Notes: a model not told the origin generated them from the letters alone. A stretch of 64,000 bases of DNA from Campylobacteraceae bacterium (GCA_027080995.1 JALWNT010000101.1:1-64000), one strand, 5' to 3'. Positions 42,061 through 50,668 are shown, numbered from the stretch's first letter. A program made the numbers and translations.

Positions 42061-43179
42061 ATGAATTATCCGTCAAAATCCCCTCTTCCCCTTATCGAAG
42101 ACTTCCGCTCCATCGTCGTAGAAAATCGCCCTTTGATCGACACCCGCGCTCCGGTAGAGTTCGCCAAAGGAGCCTTCCCCAATGCCGTAAATCTGCCTCT
42201 GATGAACGATGAGGAGAGAGAGCGGGTCGGAACCGTCTACAAAAAAAAAGGGCATGATGCCGCCGCGGCTCTGGGGCATGAATTGGTCGGCGGGAAGATC
42301 CGCAAAGTCCGAATCCGTGCCTGGCTTGATTTTCTTGAAAAACATCCCGACGCCTACATCTACTGCTGGCGGGGAGGCCAGCGCTCCCAGATCGTCCAGC
42401 AATGGATCCATGAAATTTCCGAAAAAGCCGTTCCCCGCCTTAAAGGGGGATACAAAGCTTTCCGGCATTATCTGATGGAGGAGAGTCTGCGCCTGGCTCG
42501 GGAGAAGAAAGTACTGATCCTTGGGGGTCGCACCGGATCGGGTAAAACGCTGCTGATCGAGAAAATCCCCGAAGCGATCGATCTGGAGGGAATCGCCCAT
42601 CACCGAGGCTCCGCCTTCGGCCGCTACGCCCACTCCCAACCGAGCCAGATCGACTTCGAAAATGCCCTCGCCTATGCCCAGATCCGTCATGACGCAGCAC
42701 AACATCCCTTCCTGCTCATCGAAGACGAAAGCCGCAACATCGGTCAGCGTTATATCCCGACAGAGGTCTTCCAGGCTTTTCAACGCGGCAAGGTCCTCCT
42801 CCTCGAAATACCGCTCGAGGAGCGGATCGAAATCAGCTACCAGGACTACATCCTCTTCGCCCAGAGAGAGTATGACGAAGCGTACGCCCGGGGAGAGACC
42901 CCCTACGATTGGTACGAGACGATGCGCCACAACTTCCGCCGCATCCGCAAACGTCTGGGCAATGAGCGCTACGAACGCTTCACCGCTCTATTGGATAGCG
43001 CCTGGAAAGAGCAACAACGCAGTGGAACAACCGAACAACACAAAGAGTGGATCCGCGCACTTTTGGAAGAGTACTACGACCCCATGTATGACTATCAGAT
43101 CGAAAAGAAAAAAGATCGGATTGTTTTTCAGGGAGATGCCAACGAAATTCTGGAGTTCCTCGGGCAATTCCGATCGTGA
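42061..43179 (+). CDS. mnmH: tRNA 2-selenouridine synthase
   Basis: 372-aa enzyme replacing sulfur by selenium at U34 of certain tRNAs (SelU/YbbB), via a geranylated intermediate. N-terminal rhodanese domain with catalytic Cys (~102) in YCWRGGQRSQ, then a P-loop GGRTGSGKT (~155-163) that binds the allylic pyrophosphate donor. Length is typical. It needs selenophosphate from SelD, which is not in the window. Divergent from the efflux operon. Confidence 0.95.
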   Translation: MNYPSKSPLPLIEDFRSIVVENRPLIDTRAPVEFAKGAFPNAVNLPLMNDEERERVGTVYKKKGHDAAAALGHELVGGKIRKVRIRAWLDFLEKHPDAYIYCWRGGQRSQIVQQWIHEISEKAVPRLKGGYKAFRHYLMEESLRLAREKKVLILGGRTGSGKTLLIEKIPEAIDLEGIAHHRGSAFGRYAHSQPSQIDFENALAYAQIRHDAAQHPFLLIEDESRNIGQRYIPTEVFQAFQRGKVLLLEIPLEERIEISYQDYILFAQREYDEAYARGETPYDWYETMRHNFRRIRKRLGNERYERFTALLDSAWKEQQRSGTTEQHKEWIRALLEEYYDPMYDYQIEKKKDRIVFQGDANEILEFLGQFRS

Positions 43180-43236
43180 CCACTGAAATCATTTGGCGCA
43201 ATGCGCCAGTCATTCAAGGTCATTCGTAGTCATTAT
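43180..43236. other. Small palindrome after mnmH
   Basis: TGGCGCA-A-TGCGCCA at 43194-43208, followed by spaced GTCATTC copies. No T-tract, so a terminator role is doubtful. It opens the 428-bp gap 43180-43607, which holds no credible gene. Confidence 0.4.
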
Positions 43237-43401
43237 CCCAAATTATGCAGTAGAAAGTGCGCCAGATGTGTCGATGCTCGGTGTGTAGGGGTGCACAGCC
43301 GAAACGTAGGCGCACCCGGAGGGTGCGTCGAGGCTTTGGATGTGTCGCCCATGCCGCCGATGATCGATGCAGATGGCGTGCCGGCTAATGCATAGTTTGG
43401 G
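43237..43401. repeat. Family B inverted-repeat element, copy 2
   Basis: 165 bp, opposite orientation to copy 1 (25336-25500), aligning without gaps at roughly four in five positions. Terminal repeats CCCAAATTATGCAGTAG and complement of CCCAAACTATGCATTAG match at 15 of 17. A central GCACCC-GGA-GGGTGC hairpin is present. Sequence 43402-43519 shows nothing recognised. Confidence 0.85.
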
Positions 43402-43519
43402 ATTATGGGGTCGATACAACACAAAGCGCCAATCCGGTAACGATCCAAATCAACGAAGAATTCCTCTACGCGTGGCACATTCGAAGAAACGGCAGTAAAT
43501 CGCGTTTTCTTTTTCTTTG

Positions 43520-43606
43520 CTTCGTTTCCTTTTTCTTTGTCGCGAAAACAAAGAAAAAGAAATGAAGAAGAGAGTTTCAGAAGGAATCGTGGGATGATAA
43601 TCCCAC
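43520..43606. terminator. Long hairpins between mnmH and ung
   Basis: 43520-43567 forms a ~20-bp stem rich in TTTCTTTG/CAAAGAAA with a short CGCGAAA loop. 43589-43606 forms GTGGGAT-GATA-ATCCCAC, directly after the ung stop. The first could end transcription from either side of this convergent junction; the second lacks a T-tract. Confidence 0.45.
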
Positions 43607-43607
43607 A

Positions 43608-44378
43608 CTACAGATTCATGGATTTCAACTCCTTCTTCCTGCGCAACAGATGCATCGGCCCGAAAAGCTCCCAAGCCTTGGAGTTGCAAACAAAACTGAC
43701 ATTGTAGGGATGCTCCAGTTCGATCGTCTCGAAAGCCTCCGCCCCCTTCAGTTTGCGCAGCTCCCGGGCATGGGCACCAAAAAGAATGAGCCCTGGCTGA
43801 TAACTCACCAAACCCCGCAGCAGCCTTTGGACAAAGCTTCTCCAGGCTTTGATATGCCGCTTCGACTCCTCTTTGGTGCTGAAGAGCAGAGCCATATTGA
43901 GCAGCAGAACTCCGTTTGCCTCGAAGTTCTTCCGAAGCTCATCGATACTGTCGATCAATTCCTCTTTCGGCAAAGCGGCGATCGCCTGCTGACTCAGCTC
44001 CGTACACTTCAGCAGCCCCTCCGCCGCCAGGGCCATTTTGATGAAGTTGCGCAGGCTCGTGGCACGGTTAACCTCCCGCGAAAGACCCGTCTGGGAGAAG
44101 ATCCGCTTCACCCGCCCGTCGATGAAGGCGTAACCGACGGCGCTCTCCTCACGGGGGTAGGGATCCTGCCCGAAAAGGATATAACGAAGATCCTCGGGCC
44201 GCAGAGTGGAAAACGCGGCCAAAAGCCTTTCTTTTGAGGGGATGTACCCTTCTCCTCCCAGGATCCACTCCCGATACTCCGACTCCAGACTCTCCAGTGC
44301 CGGCAGCAAAATCGGCTCCCACTCCCGGCCGACGCCGTTCATCTCCAAAAGTCTACGGAGCTCTCTCTTCGACTCCAT
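43608..44378 (-). CDS. Uracil-DNA glycosylase family protein
   Basis: 256 aa from the ATG at 44378 (GGAGG upstream; the frame extends 27 codons further). The water-activating loop FGQDPYP (family 1: GQDPYH) and the C-terminal HPYNVSF in place of the usual HPSPLS place it in the UNG superfamily but divergent. Excises uracil from DNA. It is divergently oriented to the HprK-like gene, with a GGATA-N6-TATCC dyad at 44400-44415 between them. Confidence 0.8.
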   Translation of the reverse strand: MESKRELRRLLEMNGVGREWEPILLPALESLESEYREWILGGEGYIPSKERLLAAFSTLRPEDLRYILFGQDPYPREESAVGYAFIDGRVKRIFSQTGLSREVNRATSLRNFIKMALAAEGLLKCTELSQQAIAALPKEELIDSIDELRKNFEANGVLLLNMALLFSTKEESKRHIKAWRSFVQRLLRGLVSYQPGLILFGAHARELRKLKGAEAFETIELEHPYNVSFVCNSKAWELFGPMHLLRRKKELKSMNL

Positions 44379-44399
44379 ACATCCCCCTCCCTCTTTTTC

Positions 44400-44415
44400 G
44401 GATAAAATTCTATCC
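44400..44415. promoter_or_regulatory. Dyad GGATA-N6-TATCC between divergent genes
   Basis: Perfect 5-bp inverted repeat in the 79-bp region between ung and the HprK-like gene. It overlaps a rightward TAAAAT -10-like box 49 bp before the HprK-like start. Candidate operator or simple promoter symmetry. Confidence 0.3.
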
Positions 44416-44457
44416 AAAGAGACAAAAACGGTCGAAAAAGTATAGGAGAGGAAAAGC

Positions 44458-45372
44458 ATGCCTCAACAGCAGACGATGATCCTCTACGGATGCAAAGTTC
44501 AGAGTGATTTCTCCTTTCCTCTGAGGCTTCCCGAGGAGGGAGAGTATCACGACGAAATCCTCCTCAGCGGGGATCTGCCTGCCGATCTCATCGGGGACAT
44601 CCGCTGCGGCTCCCATCTCTACGACACCCACGGGCGGCGGATTTTCCTCTACACCGACCGCCCTCTCGACACTCCGATAGCGGGGCAACCCTACTGCTAC
44701 GAATCCGAAAACGTCGCCCGCTTCTACTGGCGCCACGGAGAACGCCGTATCTATTACGAACGGCTCGCCGAAGGGGACGCCGAGCGCTTCGCTTTCTGGT
44801 TCATCCATCTCTTTCAACCGCTCTATATGACCCTCGAAGAGTTCTCGATCTTTTTCCATAGCGGGGCGGTAGACGTCGACGGAGAGGCCATCGCTTTCAT
44901 CGCTCCCTCCATGGGCGGCAAGTCGACAATGACCGATGTTTTTCTCAGACGGGGACATCCTCTGATCACCGACGATATCCTGCCTCTCCGCCGGGAGGGC
45001 GAACGGATCCTTTGCGCGCCCTCCTTTCCCTATCACCGCCCTTTTCGCGCCCCCGAAACGCTAGGATACCCCACCGACAACTATCGCACCGATTTCAGAC
45101 AGCTCAAAGCCCTCTACATTCTGGAAAAAGGAGATCCCCGGGAACCGACCCTCATCCAGGCTCTGCACGGTTTTCGGAAATTCGAAGCGCTCAAATATCT
45201 TGGTCTCGTCTATACTTTCCGTTTCATGACACTTACGCACAACCGCCTTTTGGGCGATCTACTCAATCGGGTCAACGTCTTTCGTGTCACACGACCGTGG
45301 AGTATGGAGCGCCTCGATGAAGTCTATCAAGAGATCCATCGACACGCACAGAACCTCTCCCAAGGAGCTTGA
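44458..45372 (+). CDS. HPr kinase-like P-loop protein
   Basis: 304 aa. The C-terminal half resembles the HPr kinase/phosphorylase fold: P-loop APSMGGKST (~149-157), then LITDDILPLRR, where HprK has its catalytic Asp pair, and a substrate-positioning strand. The N-terminal ~130 residues have no known domain. No HPr or PTS gene and no RiPP precursor is nearby. Such stand-alone HprK-like proteins occur in peptide-modification and poorly understood contexts; the substrate is unknown. GGAGAGG precedes the ATG. Confidence 0.65.
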   Translation: MPQQQTMILYGCKVQSDFSFPLRLPEEGEYHDEILLSGDLPADLIGDIRCGSHLYDTHGRRIFLYTDRPLDTPIAGQPYCYESENVARFYWRHGERRIYYERLAEGDAERFAFWFIHLFQPLYMTLEEFSIFFHSGAVDVDGEAIAFIAPSMGGKSTMTDVFLRRGHPLITDDILPLRREGERILCAPSFPYHRPFRAPETLGYPTDNYRTDFRQLKALYILEKGDPREPTLIQALHGFRKFEALKYLGLVYTFRFMTLTHNRLLGDLLNRVNVFRVTRPWSMERLDEVYQEIHRHAQNLSQGA

Positions 45373-45380
45373 CGGGACGC

Positions 45381-45932
45381 TCACTCCTCATCTTCGGACC
45401 AAAAACCTCTCCCGCTGCGACGCTCGATCATCTCGACGATCACCCCCTGGATCCAAGCCGCCAGAACGATATAGAGTGAGAGAAAAAGGGTAAAGGGCCA
45501 ACCGAAATAGTAGATCATCATCGGTAGGAGAGGGACTTTGACCGCCCGGGCATAAAAAAAGGCGGTGATGTATCCGTCGCGCAATCCGTGACGGCGCAGA
45601 TCTTCGATCATCGGATACCAGGCGTACATCGGACCGTGGCTCAGGATCCCGGCTCCAAGGGCGATGAGCCAGGCGTGCCATCCGGCATCTTCGCCCAGAT
45701 GGCGCGCCAATTTTTTCGGATCGAGCCAATAGTGGAGAGCCCCGGCGAGAAAAACCACGACGAAAAGAATCGGAACGATCTCCTCCAGAACCTCCAGAGC
45801 GAAACGCATCGCCGTCAGGGTCTGCGCCTCTCGCCAAAAAAAGAGCGCCGCATAAAGTGCGAGAACTCCCCCAAGAAATTTGACGCCCCGCAAGCGAAAA
45901 CGTCGGGGGCTTTTTTGTGTCACATCAGCCAT
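45381..45932 (-). CDS. Putative permease, C-terminal half of a split pair
   Basis: 183 aa, about five membrane helices. LGAGILSHGPMYAWYPMIEDLRRHG resembles the second-half signature of PF03773-type permeases (compare GVPMYSNAAGVMPLIEVL in the 12079-13041 protein). It overlaps the upstream 144-aa membrane gene by 13 nt. Together they would make a full-length permease from two polypeptides. Substrate unknown. Confidence 0.65.
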   Translation of the reverse strand: MADVTQKSPRRFRLRGVKFLGGVLALYAALFFWREAQTLTAMRFALEVLEEIVPILFVVVFLAGALHYWLDPKKLARHLGEDAGWHAWLIALGAGILSHGPMYAWYPMIEDLRRHGLRDGYITAFFYARAVKVPLLPMMIYYFGWPFTLFLSLYIVLAAWIQGVIVEMIERRSGRGFWSEDEE

Positions 45933-46354
45933 TGGGCACTCCAGACGGAGGCGACCGCCGTCACGATCGTAAAGAGAAAAGCCAGAAGATTTCTCAACAG
46001 CGTAAAGCGGATCCCGAAAACCTCCGCTTCGAGCGGCAGCTGCACCACCCCGAGTGTCACCCAGGCCAGGATAAATGCCGCCACGGCATAGAGGCTCACC
46101 CCCTGTCCCAGCAACTCACCGCCCAGCACATAACTCACCAGCGCCTGTCCGACGGCGATCATCCCGGCGAGTGTCCCGATCAGCGTATCGTGCACCGCAT
46201 GACCGGTGAAGAGCGAAGCGAGCATCTCCCGGGTGATAAAGGCCCGAAAGACCCCCACCAATCCCACGATTCCCAGCATCATCGGCAAAATCGCCGCGAT
46301 CCCCAGGGCCGCGTTTTTCAGCGATCGACGGTAGCTGCGCTCTTCGCTCTTCAT
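45920..46354 (-). CDS. Putative permease, N-terminal half of a split pair
   Basis: 144 aa, four or five membrane helices (PMMLGIVGLVGVFRAFI, LIGTLAGMIAVGQALVSY, LYAVAAFILAWVTLG). It overlaps aroE by 4 nt and the 183-aa membrane gene by 13 nt. The linkage and complementary lengths indicate a heteromeric permease. It lacks the CSCSAIP motif of the first half of the one-piece permease. Confidence 0.65.
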   Translation of the reverse strand: MKSEERSYRRSLKNAALGIAAILPMMLGIVGLVGVFRAFITREMLASLFTGHAVHDTLIGTLAGMIAVGQALVSYVLGGELLGQGVSLYAVAAFILAWVTLGVVQLPLEAEVFGIRFTLLRNLLAFLFTIVTAVASVWSAQWLM

Positions 46355-47145
46355 CGCTCGAAAGCCCGACGCATCCAGGATTCGACCTCCTCTTGCGAGT
46401 GTCGATGGTCGGTAAAGTGTCCGAAAGCGAGCACTCCCTGATAGAGCAACATGTCACTGCCGTCTTTGCAGGGAAGTCCGTAGGCTTCGGCCAACGCGAG
46501 AAAGGGAGTGCGGCGACCGTAGATCACATCCATCGCTCCCCGAGCCCGGGAAAAGAGCGCCTCGAGGATCTCCCGGGGAGCGGGGAGCGATTCGTCCCGA
46601 AGACCGGCGGAGGTGAGATTGACCACCAGATCGAAGGCCCGGGGATGGAAACTCTCCCAGGTCTCGACCGCAAAACCGGCTTCGCGGAACGAAGCCAGGC
46701 GCTCGGCTCCGCGATTGAGGATCGTCACCCGATACCCCGCTTCACGCAGCACTTCGACCGTCGAGCGCGCCGTACCTCCGGCCCCGATGCAGAGTACCTC
46801 TCCGGCGTCAAAGGGTTCGATCGCTTTGAGAAAGCCGGGAGCGTCGGTGTTGTAGCCGTGCAGCCGTCCGTCGCGCTCGACGATCGTATTGACCGCTCCG
46901 ACTTTTCGGGCGAAGGGGTCCAGCAGATCACAGGCCCGGTGCGCGGCTTCTTTGTGCGGGACGGTGACGTTGACCCCCCGCAGCTTCAATGAAAAAAACC
47001 GCTCCCGCAGCATGTCTCCATCGATGAGCCGATAGCGGGTATAGCAGGCCGGATACCCCAGACCTCGAAACGCTTCGTTGTGCATCATCGGGGAGAGAGA
47101 GTGAGAGACAGGATCCCCGAAAATCGCAAAAAGTTCCCGATCCAT
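46351..47145 (-). CDS. aroE: Shikimate dehydrogenase
   Basis: 264-aa NADPH-dependent enzyme reducing 3-dehydroshikimate. Substrate loop SHSLSPMMHN (~14-23), catalytic Lys in NVTVPHKE (~65), nucleotide-binding GAGGTARS (~121) and C-terminal QGVLAFGHF. Length is normal. It is followed by the split permease with a 4-nt overlap, although no functional link is obvious. Confidence 0.95.
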   Translation of the reverse strand: MDRELFAIFGDPVSHSLSPMMHNEAFRGLGYPACYTRYRLIDGDMLRERFFSLKLRGVNVTVPHKEAAHRACDLLDPFARKVGAVNTIVERDGRLHGYNTDAPGFLKAIEPFDAGEVLCIGAGGTARSTVEVLREAGYRVTILNRGAERLASFREAGFAVETWESFHPRAFDLVVNLTSAGLRDESLPAPREILEALFSRARGAMDVIYGRRTPFLALAEAYGLPCKDGSDMLLYQGVLAFGHFTDHRHSQEEVESWMRRAFER

Positions 47146-47148
47146 GAC

Positions 47149-47388
47149 TCAGAGATCTTTGGGGCAGCTCATCTCCACGGCCACTTTGACGACACCGGAC
47201 TGCTCGGGATCTTCGTAGGCATAGAAGCGGTGCTTTTTGCACCAGGTGGCGTTGGCATGGTTGGCCAAACGCAGCGCGGCGTTCTCCGCCTCTTCGAGAG
47301 TCGCGTACTCTTTGTCGAGCCACTGCTCGTGCAGTTTCTCATCTTTTTTCGCACAACTGCACATCTTTTCCATATGAATTTTATACAT
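47149..47388 (-). CDS. Small conserved protein, unknown function
   Basis: 79 aa from the ATG at 47388 (AGGAG upstream); other in-frame ATGs exist. It has scattered Cys (CSCAKK near the start, WCKKH, SCPKDL at the end) and a central helix with EEAENAALRLANHANATW. No known domain. It lies 3 bp upstream of aroE on the same strand, so it is likely co-transcribed with it. Confidence 0.65.
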   Translation of the reverse strand: MYKIHMEKMCSCAKKDEKLHEQWLDKEYATLEEAENAALRLANHANATWCKKHRFYAYEDPEQSGVVKVAVEMSCPKDL

Positions 47389-47497
47389 ACTTTTAGTCTC
47401 CTGCATCATTTTCAACAATATCCCATCAAATCGGAGACACAATTATATACCAGACCTCTCATGGAAATGGTTACTCTTGGGTTAACAACCCTAGTAC

Positions 47498-47503
47498 TAT
47501 AAT
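47498..47503 (+). promoter_or_regulatory. -10 box (TATAAT) of the cytochrome bd operon
   Basis: Perfect TATAAT 52 bp upstream of the DUF4492 start, in an AT-rich stretch. No convincing -35. Confidence 0.55.
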
Positions 47504-47555
47504 TTTGACGATGGTTTTTCAAAAAAACAAAAATTCTTCGTCAAAGGAGATCCAA

Positions 47556-47777
47556 ATGAGTTTCGCCTGGCCCCGGAGAGTCTGGGAATTCTACCGCGAC
47601 GGTTTCCGCTCGATGCGGCTGGGCAAAAAACTCTGGCTCCTAGTCGCCATCAAACTCTTCGTTCTTTTCGTCGTCATCAAATGGCTCTTCTTTCCCGATC
47701 TGCTCAAGACCCGCTTCCACAACGACCGGGAACGGGGGGCCTTCGTCCTCGACCAACTCACCCACACAAAGGAGTAA
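47556..47777 (+). CDS. DUF4492 protein preceding cytochrome bd genes
   Basis: 73 aa from the ATG at 47556 (AAAGGAG upstream). FYRDGFRSMRLGKKLW then a single membrane helix (LWLLVAIKLFVLFVVIKWLFF) identify the DUF4492 family, which in Campylobacterota sits before cydA. Probably a small accessory or assembly subunit of cytochrome bd. 2 bp separate it from cydA. Confidence 0.88.
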   Translation: MSFAWPRRVWEFYRDGFRSMRLGKKLWLLVAIKLFVLFVVIKWLFFPDLLKTRFHNDRERGAFVLDQLTHTKE

Positions 47778-47779
47778 GT

Positions 47780-49327
47780 ATGCACATCGACCCCAGCCTC
47801 GTGGAGTGGTCACGGGCCCAGTTCGCCCTGACAGCCCTCTATCACTGGCTCTTCGTCCCGCTGACCCTGGGATTGACCTTCATCGTCGCCATCATGGAGA
47901 CGATCTACGTCAAGACCGGCAACGAATGGTGGAAAAAGACCACCCGCTTCTGGATGGGCCTGCTGGCGATCAACTTCGCCATCGGCCTGGCCACCGGCAT
48001 CATCATGGAGTTCGAGTTCGGCACCAACTGGTCCAACTACTCCTGGATCGTCGGCGACATCTTCGGCGCTCCCCTGGCCATCGAGGGGTTGATGGCCTTC
48101 TTCATGGAGTCGACCTTCTTTGCCGTGATGTTCTTCGGCTGGGACAAGGTCAGCAAGCGGATGCACCTGCTCTCCACCTGGCTGGTGGCCATCGGCTCCA
48201 ACCTTTCGGCGCTGTGGATCCTCGTCGCCAACGGCTGGATGCAACACCCCGTGGGCATGCGCTTCAACCCCGACACCGCGCGCAACGAGATGGTGGACTT
48301 CTGGGCCGTGCTCTTCAACCCCAACGCCTACAGCAAATTCCTCCACACCATCAGCGGCGGCTACGTCCTGGCTTCGCTCTTCGTCATCTCCATCAGCGCC
48401 TGGTATCTGCTGCGCAAGCGCAACATCCAGTTCGCCAAGCGCTCCATCATGGTCGCGGCGAGCTTCGGGCTCATCGTCTCGCTCTTCAACGTCACCACCG
48501 GAGACGACTCCGCCCGCCATGTCGCCCAGGACCAGCCGATGAAGCTGGCGGCGATGGAGGGGCTCTACCAGGGCAAATCCGGCGCCGAGATCGTCACCTT
48601 CGGGATCCTCAACCCCTCCAAGAAGGTGGGCGACAAGCAAGAACCCTTCCTGGTCAAAGTCGCCATCCCCGACGGGCTTTCGCTGCTGAGCTACCACCGC
48701 GTCGACGCCTACGTCCCCGGGATCCGTGAGCTGGTCTACGGCAGCAAAGAGCACGGCATCCCGAGCGTCGCCGAAAAGATGAAGCGCGGCAAAGAGGCCG
48801 TCGCCGCCCTGACCGCCTACAAGGCCGCCAAAAAAGCGGGCGACACCGCCAAAATGGAAGCGGCCAAGAAACGTTTCGAAGCCAACAGCACCTATCTGGG
48901 CTACGGCTACCTCAAAACGCCATTGCAGGCGGTCCCCAGCGTGCCCATCACCTTCTACGCCTTCCACACGATGGTAGGCCTGGGGACCTGGTTCGTGCTG
49001 CTCTTCATCGTGATCCTCTACTTCACGATGACCAACACGCTGGAGCGCCACCGCAAATGGCTCTGGGCGGCGCTGTTCAGCCTGCCGCTGGGCTACGTGG
49101 CCCAGGAGTCGGGCTGGATCACCGCCGAGGTGGGGCGTCAGCCCTGGGCGATCCAGGATATGCTGCCGGTGGGGATGGCGACCTCTAACATCGTCACGTC
49201 GCCGGTGATGATCACCTTCTGGCTCTTCGCCATCCTCTTTACCGCGCTGCTCATCGCCGAGGTCAAGATTATGACGACCCAGATCAAACTGGGGCCCGTA
49301 GAACTCAAGGAGGATTCCCATGTTTAA
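47780..49327 (+). CDS. cydA: Cytochrome bd quinol oxidase subunit I
   Basis: 515-aa membrane subunit carrying haems b558, b595 and d. The first haem ligand His is in FALTALYHWLFVPLTLG (~19), and GRQPWAIQDMLP is the conserved C-terminal segment. The quinol-binding Q-loop is at ~250-340. It reduces O2 to water with quinol, of high affinity, suited to microaerobic life. The ATG at 47780 has GGAG; the frame extends upstream into the DUF4492 gene. Overlaps cydB by 8 nt. Confidence 0.97.
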   Translation: MHIDPSLVEWSRAQFALTALYHWLFVPLTLGLTFIVAIMETIYVKTGNEWWKKTTRFWMGLLAINFAIGLATGIIMEFEFGTNWSNYSWIVGDIFGAPLAIEGLMAFFMESTFFAVMFFGWDKVSKRMHLLSTWLVAIGSNLSALWILVANGWMQHPVGMRFNPDTARNEMVDFWAVLFNPNAYSKFLHTISGGYVLASLFVISISAWYLLRKRNIQFAKRSIMVAASFGLIVSLFNVTTGDDSARHVAQDQPMKLAAMEGLYQGKSGAEIVTFGILNPSKKVGDKQEPFLVKVAIPDGLSLLSYHRVDAYVPGIRELVYGSKEHGIPSVAEKMKRGKEAVAALTAYKAAKKAGDTAKMEAAKKRFEANSTYLGYGYLKTPLQAVPSVPITFYAFHTMVGLGTWFVLLFIVILYFTMTNTLERHRKWLWAALFSLPLGYVAQESGWITAEVGRQPWAIQDMLPVGMATSNIVTSPVMITFWLFAILFTALLIAEVKIMTTQIKLGPVELKEDSHV

Positions 49328-50450
49328 TTCAATGAGCTATCTGCATCTGCAGGAGTACTGGTGGTTCCTGATCGGCGTGCTGGCGGGGCTCTTCGTCTTC
49401 ATGACCTTCGTCCAGGGAGGGCAGACCCTGCTGTGGACCCTGGGCAAAAGCGAAGAGAAGCGCGACCTCATCGTCAACGCCCTGGGGCGCAAGTGGGAGC
49501 TGACCTTCACCTCCCTGGTGATGTTCGGCGGGGCGCTTTTCGCCTCCTTCCCCCTCTTCTACGCCACCAGCTTCGGCGGGGCCTACTACGTCTGGATGGC
49601 GATCCTGTTTTGTTTCATCATCCAGGCGGTGGCCTACGAATACCGCAAGAAGCCCGGCAATGTCTTCGGTGAGCGCACCTACGAAGTCTTCCTCTTCATC
49701 AACGGCAGCCTGGGGATCATCCTGGTCGGCGCCGCGCTGGGGACCCTCTTTACCGGGGGGAACTTCGTCGTCAACGACATGCACCTCTCCCACTGGACCA
49801 AAGCCACCTACGGCCTGGAGGCGCTGCTAAGCTTCTTCAACGTCGCCTTCGGTTTCATGCTCTTCTTCCTGGCGCGCCTGCTGGCGGCACTCTATTTCCT
49901 CAACGCCATAGACGACGAAGAGATCGCCCGCCGCGCCCGGATCGTCCTGCGCTACGAGAGCTGGATCTTCCTGTTGCTCTTCCTCTACGTCGCCGGTTCC
50001 ATCCTGACGATGAAGGGCTACGCTTACGATCCCAAGACCTTCGCCGTGCACGTCGAAGCGCTGAAGTTCTGGCACAACCTCCTGGCGATGCCCGCCGTGG
50101 CCGTCACCCTGGGCGTGGGGGTCGTGCTGCTACTCTGGGGCCTGGCTCTGGGGATCTTCACCCAAAGCGACAAAGGGATCTGGCCCGCCGGCATCGGTAC
50201 GGTGCTGACGGTGCTGGCGCTCTTTTTGCTCCTGGGCTACAACCACACCGCCTACTACCCCTCCCTGGCCGACCCCCAGAGCTCCCTGACGATCCAGAAC
50301 AGTTCGGGTAGCCGCTATACCCTGGTCGCCATGTCCTGGGTTTCGTTGCTGGTCCCCGTCGTCCTGGGATACATCGTCCTGGTCTGGCGCTCCATGAACC
50401 GCACCAAGATCACCGTCGAAGAGGTCGAGAGCGACCATCACCACTACTGA
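49320..50450 (+). CDS. cydB: Cytochrome bd quinol oxidase subunit II
   Basis: 376-aa membrane partner of CydA with about eight helices. Opens with LQEYWWFLIGVLAGLFVFMTFVQGG-type segment as in CydB proteins, including the helix-1 region that contacts CydA. Overlaps cydA by 8 nt; a 56-codon gene follows after 16 bp. Confidence 0.96.
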   Translation: MFNSMSYLHLQEYWWFLIGVLAGLFVFMTFVQGGQTLLWTLGKSEEKRDLIVNALGRKWELTFTSLVMFGGALFASFPLFYATSFGGAYYVWMAILFCFIIQAVAYEYRKKPGNVFGERTYEVFLFINGSLGIILVGAALGTLFTGGNFVVNDMHLSHWTKATYGLEALLSFFNVAFGFMLFFLARLLAALYFLNAIDDEEIARRARIVLRYESWIFLLLFLYVAGSILTMKGYAYDPKTFAVHVEALKFWHNLLAMPAVAVTLGVGVVLLLWGLALGIFTQSDKGIWPAGIGTVLTVLALFLLLGYNHTAYYPSLADPQSSLTIQNSSGSRYTLVAMSWVSLLVPVVLGYIVLVWRSMNRTKITVEEVESDHHHY

Positions 50451-50466
50451 GAAAGGAGAAAGGAAT

Positions 50467-50637
50467 ATGGAATACACCGACGCAATTCTCTGGTACGCCT
50501 CCTGGCCCGTACTGATCTACATCGCCTACCGCTTCGTGCTGCTCAATATGAAGCACCACGCAAAAATGGAGCGCCTGGAGGAATACGACCAGCAATGCGG
50601 CGGGGCCGTCGAGCCCAAGGCCTGCGAAAAGTTCTGA
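50467..50637 (+). CDS. Small CydX-like membrane protein
   Basis: 56 aa. Begins MEYTDAILWYASWP, a single hydrophobic helix (residues ~7-28), then a charged tail with two cysteines (QQCGG, KACEK). GAGAAAGGA precedes the ATG. Position directly after cydB matches CydX/CydY-type subunits that stabilise the haems, though it is longer than CydX and has no clear sequence identity to it. Confidence 0.75.
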   Translation: MEYTDAILWYASWPVLIYIAYRFVLLNMKHHAKMERLEEYDQQCGGAVEPKACEKF

Positions 50638-50668
50638 TCCCCCGGGCCTCTGCGCCCCCCGGCTTCGC

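Noticed and set aside
43450-43689. 79-aa minus-strand frame
   Set aside because: Overlaps the ung gene end and the TTTCTTTG hairpin; low complexity, no ribosome site.
47810-49321. 503-aa minus-strand open frame
   Set aside because: Antisense of cydA; composition is D/G/H/E-rich as expected for a shadow frame.
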